A DNA stretch of 64,000 nt from Eriocheir sinensis. Lineage: Eukaryota; Arthropoda; Malacostraca; Decapoda; Varunidae. The position numbers were made by a program, and so were the translations under genes. Under the pieces are notes generated by a model. The model was not told where the DNA came from and ran no database searches. It worked only from the letters and a program-made list of their open reading frames with translations. Numbering within the stretch: the stretch's first letter is position 1; the number at the start of each line of letters is the position of its first letter. Location of the stretch: assembly GCF_024679095.1 (NCBI RefSeq), contig NC_066568.1:3607718-3671717 (forward strand), read 5' to 3'. Below are positions 24,066-33,500 of the stretch, one piece after another.

Positions 24066-24349
24066 AGTCTGGGCTCTGGCATTGGCAAGGAAGGACTGTT
24101 TGCTTCTCTGATAAGACTAGTGTAAGTATAGGCCTATGTAAGTAAGGGTAGTGTGTGTGTGTGTGTGTGTGTGATTCACCATGGTCTGATCACTCACTGG
24201 ACTCATAATCTCTTACCCCCTTAGTTTACATCTTAGTTTGCATCTTGTGTCCCTATTAGCGAGGGCCACTTGGTCTGGTATTGAGTTTGTTGTTGCCCAG
24301 CTATTCACAGTATAGGCTCATCCCCCTCTTTCAGCCACCTCTTTGGATT

Positions 24350-24442
24350 CTTTTTAGGAGCAGCGAGTAGCAGGCTTTTTTATATTATTGTTTCCTTTTT
24401 TTGTGCCCTTGAGCTGTCTCCTTTGTTGTAAAAAAAAAAAAA
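24350..24442 (-). mobile_element. dispersed CTCAAGGGC repeat, copy 4
   Basis: GGAGCAGCGAGTAGCAGGC, T-rich spacer, GCCCTTGAGCTGTCTCC, TTTGTTGTAAAA. The preceding CTTTCAGCCACCTCTTTGG is shared with the copy at 29977, which extends the family consensus to the left. Confidence 0.65.
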
Positions 24443-24571
24443 TGTCACTGCCCTCAGGAAAGTGTCGAGGCTTCTTTTGAATTTATCCTACACTTCGTCA
24501 TACCCTCTGCTCTAACTCACGGCTTTGCAAAATCAGTGGCCTGTTCTCTCGCCCTCTCAAATACCATAGCC

Positions 24572-25039
24572 TTAACCCAGTAGCTGTGGGGATCGTGTTT
24601 CTTAAAGCGAGAAAAATGAACAAAAATCATCACTCACGCAAACCATTTCATAATATATATATCAACGCATTTGTGACCACGGGTAGCGAAACCTCTGTAG
24701 AGCATTTTTGGGGGTTTATATCATGGCAAAAATTTGGCCCGTCGCTGCTACACGGTAAAGCCACAAATTTGGCCTGTCGCTGGTACACGGTAAAGCCACA
24801 AATTTGGCCCGTCGCTGCTACACGGTAAAGCCACAAATTTGGTCTGTCGCTGCTACACGGTAAAGCCACAAATTTGGCCTGTCGCTGCTACACGGTAAAG
24901 CCACAAATTTGGTCTGTCACTGGTACACGGTAAAGCCACAAATTTGGCCTGTCGCTGCTACACGGTAAAGCCACAAATTTGGCCTGTCGCTGCTACACGG
25001 TAAAGCCACAAATTTGGCCTGTCGCTGGTACTGGGTTAA
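24572..25039. mobile_element. piggyBac-like MITE, 8 internal 35-bp repeats
   Basis: Left end TTAACCCAGTAGC at 24572; right end GTACTGGGTTAA at 25039. These are inverted and flanked by TTAA, the target site used by piggyBac-type transposases, whose termini begin CCC. A head of about 175 bp (GATCGTGTTTCTTAA, CATCACTCACGCAAACC) is followed by a 35-bp unit (ACACGGTAAAGCCACAAATT, GGCCTGTCGCTGCT) with markers from 24751 to 24996. It has no transposase frame and is therefore non-autonomous. Confidence 0.75.
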
Positions 25040-25236
25040 GGATCTATTACACTGGGCAAATTTTCCAAGGATACAGACAAAGTACAACGCATGGAAAATA
25101 CATTGAGTTGTGACAGTGAAGGGGAGGAGAGGAGGAGGGAAGCCTTGGCAGAGTGTAGTGTGACAAAGTTGGAGGTGGGAAGAGTCTTTAGGAAAGGCAG
25201 TGAGGTGGAAATCCTAGCGTGTGTGTGTGTGTGTGT

Positions 25237-25267
<31 letters not shown>

Positions 25268-26160
25268 CATCTGAGTGTGACTAATAGTATAAGCCTACCC
25301 ATTAGGTACTCACCCTTGTCCAGTAGGTATCATTAATTTATAACTAAAAAAAACTACAACTAGAAGAGTCTCCTTTGGATATTTTTTTTCATTCAACCCT
25401 TTATATTATAGTTTATTTGTTTTTGGTAAAAATACTTTATTTCTAAATTTTAATTCAAATACGCCCTCCTCTGTCCAAGCATAGCATAAATGTTGATTTG
25501 GTGCTAAAAAAAATAACCTGAGTGACATTACTGCCTGAATAGGCTCTAAATCAGTTGTTACCGCTTGGTTGCTCTAATCGGAACCGCTGGCGTTTTATAG
25601 TAATCGTATTATTATATTATCCGATTCAACTGAAAATGTGCTATAGGTAGGTACCTCACACTGCATGTACTCATAAAATTCAAAAATTTTGAATGAGTTC
25701 TAATTAGTCCATTTTAGGGACAAAAAAGTAAAAATTTGCAATAACTAATTAATTTCAAATTATTTTTTTTTCACAGAATTGTAGATGAATGAAATGAATG
25801 AAAAAAGAAATCTAATCAGTTTTAGTGAATAAGAATATAGACTTTCTTCAAACAAAAAGCAGTTATCACTTTACAATTTGAAGTGAGATAAGCATTTCCT
25901 TTTAGAAGTAGTAAAGTAGTAAATGCAACCACGCCCCCCCACCTGGATTTGGGGGGTGGGGTTCTAGTAAGCTCATATGCTCTGAGGATATGATGTTCCA
26001 TAGTCTGTCTGGGAGAGGACGGATTGGACAAGAGTACACATGCTGCGCACTGGACAGACAGCCAGTGGGGTGGGTAAGTACACAGAACAGCACACACAGA
26101 CAGTTTTCACAGGATCTCTCATCTCTCATATATAGAGCTTTACCTGCATTTAAACCATAT
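25040..26160. other. gene-free AT-rich stretch with (GT)n
   Basis: (GT)n at about 25219-25267; otherwise mostly AT-rich unique-looking sequence. No ORF shows family motifs or splice-supported extension. Confidence 0.5.
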
Positions 26161-26162
26161 CC

Positions 26163-26163
<1 letters not shown>

Positions 26164-26224
<61 letters not shown>

Positions 26225-26387
26225 GTCCTTGTGTGTCTTGATGTGTGACTTATTACTGAAGCTACTACTTAATTATATTCTTTGTGTGTGTGTGTGTGTG
26301 TGTGTGTACATCTGGGTCTGTCTACAGCTGTTCATATTAGACTTCTTAGCTTGGCAGTTATCTTCTTATCAGTGTGGGTGTACTGAT

Positions 26388-26432
<45 letters not shown>

Positions 26433-26545
26433 ACCTATTTGTAGTATACAGGGGCTAAACTCAAGCTTGGTCAGTCCTGTCTCCCAATCTATATTTGTCC
26501 AACTTTTCCTTCCTTCCTTGTGTGTGTGCGTGTGTGTGTGTGTGT
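26164..26545. repeat. cluster of (GT)n microsatellites
   Basis: (GT)n at 26164-26223, 26283-26308, 26392-26430 and 26519-26545, separated by short unique segments. Confidence 0.93.
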
Positions 26546-27099
26546 TAAATTCATCATACATGCACTATCTTCAGAGGATACATTTATTATAATTATCTAG
26601 AGGTCTTTTAAATGAGGTTAATAATAAACTTTTTAGTAATAAGTATTGTGTAGATAGTCTTATAAATATGTCTTACAATAATACAAATACTTCTGTACCT
26701 GTTAATTATATAAAGCTCGCTGGCCTAAACAAACAAACAAACAAACTAAAACATTAACGTAGCTGTAAGTAATTTAGTGTTGAAAGAGTAACAATTTTTT
26801 CTTTATTTATAAGAATACAAATATCTCTTCATTTATTGGTTTTATGTTAATTGAATATCCTGATCTGATTATCATTAGGGACAAACACATTCTCAAGTTA
26901 TTTTTAATCTTGCGTATCCTTTATTAATTATCTGTGTTATATATATATTTTTCTTTTCTTAATTTTCCTTCTCCATATCCTCCTCCTCCTCCTCCTCCTC
27001 CTCCTCTCATTTCCTTTCTTTAATCTAATCTTTAACTCTTTTTCCTCCCTTCAGTGTTTTCTACTCTGTCTCTCTGTCTATCTCTCTCCTTCTGTCTAT

Positions 27100-27130
<31 letters not shown>

Positions 27131-27540
27131 CCCTCTCTTCCTTGATATTCCTACGCTCTTCCTACTTTCCTTCCTTCTTCCTTTCTTTTTCAGTTATTTC
27201 TCTCCCTTCTTTCACCTTTCCTTCCTTCATATTCTTTTGTATTAACTTATGCATTGCTGTGTCCTTCCTTCCTTCCTTCCTTCCTTCCTTCCTTCCTCTT
27301 TGCTTCCTGTATTTCTGTTTTCTCCACTCCTTCTATACTACCTTCTTTTTTTCCTTCCCTCCTATCCTTCTTCCTTCTTTCCCTCTTTTTTTCCTCTCTG
27401 CTTTCCTTCCTTCCTTCCTTCTTTACTATCTATTACTATCTATTTACTATCTATTACTGTACCACTTCTTCTCTTCCTCTCTCTGTCCACCCCTTTCTTA
27501 GAGTCCTATATTAACATTACTCTTTCTTCCTCTCTCTCCT
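26546..27540. other. gene-free stretch upstream of syntaxin, pyrimidine-rich
   Basis: AT-rich to about 26960; then (CTC)n near 26980-27005, (TCTA)n near 27104-27130 and CTTC/CCTT-rich sequence to 27540. This is presumably upstream of, or an early intron of, the syntaxin gene. No promoter element could be identified. Confidence 0.5.
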
Positions 27541-27570
27541 CTGCCCCCCCTTGAAGTATTGCTAGGAATC

Positions 27571-30500
27571 ATGATGGTGAGTATAAGGAATGTGTTGGCG
27601 CACTTTTTATTTTGTTTCACGCCTTTGTAGTTTTGTGTGTTGGATTCTGTATTTTTTGACTGAATAGATATATGGGAATTTTCGGGAATATTTGGGAGAG
27701 TTACTTTTTTTTTTTTAAGGCAGAGATTTTTGTTGATTCTTTACACTTCAGTTTTTAGGGGGCTGTTAGTGGATGTCCCTTCGCCCGGTGGTGGCGCAGG
27801 CGAGATTGTTGAAGTGACGCCCATTGAGGCTCATGTCACCCTCCAGTTAACCTAACCTAACCTAACCTGACCTAACAAAACTCCAAACAGTCACTATAGG
27901 TCTTGACTCAGAGAAATCATATATGCTTCCTTACTAATGAGACTTTCTATACAACAAAGTGACCTAACCTAACCTAACAAAACCCCAAACAGTTTCTATA
28001 GGTCTTGACTCAGAAAATTCATATATGCTTCCTTACTAATGAGACTTTCCATACAACAAAGTGACATAACCTAACCTAACCTAACAAAACCCCAAACAGA
28101 TACTATAGGTCTTGACTCAGAAAATTCATATATGCTTCCCTACTAATGAGACTTTCCATACAACAAAGTGACGTAACCTAACCTAACCTAACCAGACCTA
28201 ACCCTCCTTCCCATCCTTCACCACAGAAACCTAAGGAGATCATCATGACACGGGACAGGCTGAAGGAGTTCCAGGAGCAGAGCAAGGTCCCGGGTGGCTC
28301 AGAGGCGACGGTGGTGACCATGGAAGGCAGCGACGACCAGAAGGAGCTGCTGGAACTCCTCGACAAGATTGGGCCGCTCTATGACAAGCTGAAGGTGGGT
28401 TGGTGTGTGGGGAGGAGGGAGGGATAGGGGAGTCACCATAGCTTTGTTCATTAACACTCTCACTTCTTTGTTTACTTTTTCCTTCTACTTTTACTCCATT
28501 ATCTTCTCTGTCTTTATTATTATTACCTTCGCCAAAGAAGTTGGGAAGAGTTTATATTTTTGGTCTGGCCAGTATGTTTGTTTATTTATTTATTTGTTTG
28601 TTTGTTCGTGAGCAGTCTCCTGTGCACGATTTTGCGGATATCTCAGCTAATTTTTAAGGGAAGCTTCGTGTCCATCCAGAATAGAACCCATTAAAATTTT
28701 GATGTCAAAGGTCAAAGGTCAAGGTCGCACAAAACGTCAGATTGGCCCTAAATTTGGTTCTCTTCATCGTAGAGACTTCAGGCTTGGTTCATATTTTAGC
28801 TCATGGAAAGACGCACCTTGCATGGCCTTGACCTTGAACTTTGACCTTGACCTTGAAAAGTTTCCCAAGGTCAAAGTTTCCAAAAAAATAGAATTTCATT
28901 AAATTTCAAAACAAATGCTTCCATATGATGCATAGGGTCACAGTTGATGCCCAGACCAATTTTCAGGACAGTCTTTGGCGGAGGTGTGCGCTCTCCGGGT
29001 GCTATGAGTCTAGTTATATCTATTATCATCTTTTTTCATGATTTTACTTGTTACTTTCTTCATTAACACACACATCTTTATTTTCCTGCTTCTCCTTCTA
29101 CTTCATTTTCCTCTACTCCCTCTTTTTAATATCCTACATACCATCTTCTTCTTTTCATAATTATACACTCATTACTTTCTTCATCAACACACACATCTTT
29201 ATTTTCCTCCTTCTCCTTCTACTTCATTTTCCTCTACTCCCTCTTTTTAATATCCTACATACCATCTTCTTCTTTTCATAATTATACACTCATTACTTTC
29301 TTCATCAACACACACACCTTTATTTTCCTCCTTCTCCTTCTACTTCATTTTCCTCTACTCCCTCTTTTTAATATCCTACTTACCATCTTCTTCTTTTCAT
29401 TATTAATCACTCATTACTTTCTTCATCAACACACACACCTTTATTTTCCTCCTTCTCCTTCTACTTCATTTTCCTCTACTCCCTCTTTTTAATATCCTAC
29501 ACACCATCTTCTTCTTTTCATAATCATACACTCATTACTTTCTTCATTTCCTTCCTTCTACTACCCTGTTACCTTCTCCTTCTCCTTTTTATATCAATAC
29601 CACATTTACTGTCTTCTTTTTGCTATTTCTACTGTTACCTTTTCCTTCTCCTTTTTGCTTTTATACTTTTTACTCCATCGTACACTTACCTCCATATTTA
29701 CATTCTCCCTGTCTCCGCCGCTGCCGTCCGCTGCCGCCGCCGCTGCAGGGCATGGGGGATCACGTCTCGGAGCTCCGGCGGATGGTGCATGACAACGACA
29801 GCCGGCAGGAGGTTGAGGACACGGTTGCCGGCATCAAGGGTGACGCTAAGAAACTACGCTCAGACCTCGAGGCTGTGAGTGTGTGGAGTAGGAGGAAGGA
29901 AGGGAGGGGAGGGGTAGTGAGTAAGGGTGTGCTGAGGGTGAGAAGGGAAGGGTGGCTAGAGGGAATAGGGGGTTGTATTTCTCTCTTTCGGCCACCTCTT
30001 TTGATTCTTTTATAGGAGCAGCGAGTAGCGAGCTTTTTTTTATTTATTATTGTTTCCTTGTTTTACTTGCCGAGGGGATGGGTAGGTGGAGAGCACATTG
30101 GAGGGAAAGGGTTAATGAGTGGTAAGTGGAAGAGGTTAGAGGAGGGTGGAAGAGTGAGGTGAGAGGGGAGAAGTGGAAGGGGAAGCATGGGTGGAAGTTA
30201 GGAGAGAAGGGTCAGTGGAGGGTGGGTGGGGAAGGGGTTTAAATTTACTTATAAACATCCTCTTTTTATAAGTAACGACCCAACCTTTCCTGTTCCTTCC
30301 CATCCCGACGTAAGCTATATAATTCCTCCTTCCCTCAATCATACACCGACAAACAAAAATGCGTCTACAACATATACTCTAGTCTACCTTCCCCTCGGTC
30401 CAGGTGAAGCAGAAGGGGGGCAAGAGTACCGGCGTGGTGCAGCATGTGGCCCGGACTCACCACTTCTCGCTGGGCGTTCTGCTGACCCAGGTGTTGCAGG

Positions 30501-33500
30501 AGCTCTCGTCCATGCAGGTGGAGGCCCATAACAGACACACGCAATATGTCAGGAAGGAGCTCATTATTACAGGTGTGTTTTATCAATTCCTGACATACTA
30601 TCTTGATTCTCTCCTTTTTCTCCCTATCCTCCTTTCTTCCTTCCTTCTTTTTTTTCCTTTCTTCCTTTTTTTTCTTTCTGCTTTCCTTCCTTCCTTTTTC
30701 CATCATTCCCTCTCATCCTTCCTTCCTTTTTTCATCATTCCCTCTCATCCTTCCTTCCTTTTTTCATCATTCCCTCTCATCCTTCCTTCCTTTTTTCATC
30801 ATTCCCTCTCATCCTTCCTTCCTTTTTCCATCATTCCCTCTCATCCTTCCTTCCTTTTTCCATCATTCCCTCTCATCCTTCCTTCCTTTTTCCATCATTC
30901 CCTCTCATCCTTCCTTCCTTTTTTCATCATTCCCTCTCATCCTTCCTTCCTTTTTGCATCCTTCGCTGTCATGCTTCCTTGCTTTTCCATCATTCCTCAT
31001 CCTTCCTTCCTTTTTCATCATTCCTCTCATCCTTCCTTCCTTTTCCATCATTCCTCTCATCCTTCCTTCCTTTTTCAATAATTCCTTCTCATCCTTCATT
31101 CATTTTCCATCATTCCCTCTCATCCTTCCTTCCTTTTTCCATCATTCCCTCTCATCCTTCCTTCCTTTTTTCATCATTCCCTCTCATCCTTCCTTCCTTT
31201 TTCCATCATTCCCTCTCATCCTTCCTTCCTTTTTTCATCATTCCCTCTCATCCTTCCTTCCTTTCTTATCTCACTCACTCACTCTCCCTTATTCCTTCAT
31301 TCCTTCTTTCTTTTCCACACTCACTCGCTCACTCACTTCATCCATTCCTTCCCTACCACACCCTCTCACTTTTTCACTCACTCACTCACTCACTCTCCCC
31401 CACAGGCCAGGTCGGGTACGATGAGGAGGAACTGGAGAACCTCATAGAAGAGTCGACGGAAATCTTCACGCAAAACCTGATTCGGCAAACCACGATGGCC
31501 AAACAGCAGCTGAACGACTTGCAGGAGAGACACGAGGCCTTTGTCAAGCTCGAGAAGTCCATCCTCGAGCTGCACACACTCTTCCAGGTTAGTTCGGGTG
31601 GAAGGGGAGGGAAGGGAAAGGTGGAGGGAAGGGACGTACGAAAGGTTGTGAGTTTAAGGGGAGAAGGGAAGGGAACGGAAGGAAGAATAGAGAAGCGACA
31701 GCAAGGGAAGGGAAAGGTGTAAGGAAGGGACAGATGTAAGGTTGTGAGTTTAAGGGGAAAAGGGAAGGGAACGGAAGGAAGAATAGAGAAGGGACAGCAT
31801 CAACTCTTACAGGCTAGTTATTTGGGCAGCTTTTCCGATACCCTACGCCTCTGTCCACCCAGCAGTGAATGGGTACCAGGTATTAATCAGGGGTTGTGTC
31901 CTGTCTCCTAGGGTTTGTTCCCTTCTCCTATAATTCCTTCCCCTTCTGTCTCTCTCCGGCATATGACCACAGATGTTGCGCCGACTAAACGAAACTTTCC
32001 AACTTTTCCAGGCTAGCTTGTGTGGAAGGGGAAAGGGAAGGGAAAGGTGGAAGGGAGGGACAGATGAAAGGTTGTGAATTTAAGGAGAAATGGGAAAGGA
32101 AAGGAAAGAAGGAAGGACAGAAGGCAGGAAGGGAAGGAAAGGGAGAGTTAGTTGTTGTAAATATAAAGAGAAAAGAGAAGGAAACTAAAAGAGAGACTAA
32201 GGAAGTGGAGGAGAGAAACACACAGCTCTACTCCCCCTACTTCCCCACCCTCACCCCTGGCTGCCTCTCCCCACTCACCCCCTCACTCCACCCCCCCTCA
32301 TTCACAGGAGATTGCACTGTTGGTCCGGGAGCAAGGCGACGTGGTGAGCCGGATAGAGAACAACGTATTCGAGGCCCAGACCAAGACCGAGAAGGGGCGC
32401 ATAGAGCTGGTGCAGGCGCGGCAGAACATGAAGAAGGCGCTGAAGAAGAAGTTCATCTGCGGCATCATCCTGGGCGTGGTTCTCCTCATCGTGGTCCTCG
32501 GCATCGTGTTCTCAGTATGTGAATGTTAGGTTAGGTTAGCTTAGGGCAATGGTTCTTAACCTTTTCAGAGACGCTGAACCCTAATGAAAACCTCCGCACA
32601 GTAGCCGAACTCCTCAAGTATAAAGAAAAAAACATACAAATGGAAGAAAAATTGCCTCAAAATTCAAGAGTATATTAATTTTGGGTAATACAGAGAATGG
32701 ATTCCATTTTAATTCATAAAATAAGAATGTTAAGGAAAATTTGCTTAAAATTCTATTGCAAGATTGCAGTGTCTTTCGGGAGGGTCTCGGCCGAACCGCT
32801 GAGACTGGCTCGTTGCGGTCGAACCCAGGTTAAGAACCACTGGCTTAGGATCATTTTTTTTGTTTCTTTTCTTCTTTTTTCTTTCTTCGGGTTATGTTTT
32901 AGGGTTTTTATTTTTATTTTTGCTTCTTCGTTAGGTTAGGTTAGGGTAATTTTTTCTGCTTATTTTTTTTGTTTTTTCTCCAGGTTATGTTTGGTTAAGT
33001 TAGGGTTGTGCTTTACTTTCTTTATTTTTGCTTCTTGGTTAGGTTAGGTTAGCTTAGAATTGTCATTTTTTTCTGCTTATTTTTTTGTTTTTTCTCCAGG
33101 TTAGGTTTGTTTTTTACTTCTTGGTTAGGTTAGGTTAGGTTAGTTTAGGGTTATTATTTTTATTTGTTTGTTTATTTTTGTTGATTTATTTATTTTTCAG
33201 GAGGTTAAGGATTTATTTCATCAGTGTTTTTATTTATTTCTATTGTTTTCTCAGTTGAGGTCAAGTTAGGTTCGGGTCATTTATTCTACTAGTATTTTTA
33301 GTAGTTTATTTTATTCTCATTTTTTTGTTTGTTTTACCAGTATTTTTATTCATTCGCATATTTATTAATTTGTATTTGCTGTGCTTTCTTGAATGTGTGT
33401 GTGTCTAGGTACATTGTCCTAATCAATGTCAACCTTGTCCTATTATTTTCATCCTTTTTTTGTACATTATTTTTTCATCTTTTTTTCCTTATGTCACTCT

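Noticed and set aside
24751..25030. CRISPR-like regular repeats
   Set aside because: The 35-bp units are contiguous with no unique spacers; the setting is eukaryotic and inside a MITE.
27850..28195. True telomere
   Set aside because: Only three to four CCTAA units per tract, embedded in a larger tandem repeat within a gene.
30404..31722. Long Ser/Phe/Leu frames in the syntaxin region
   Set aside because: They combine true exons (30404-30572, 31406-31587) with a 32-bp pyrimidine minisatellite that lies in the intron.
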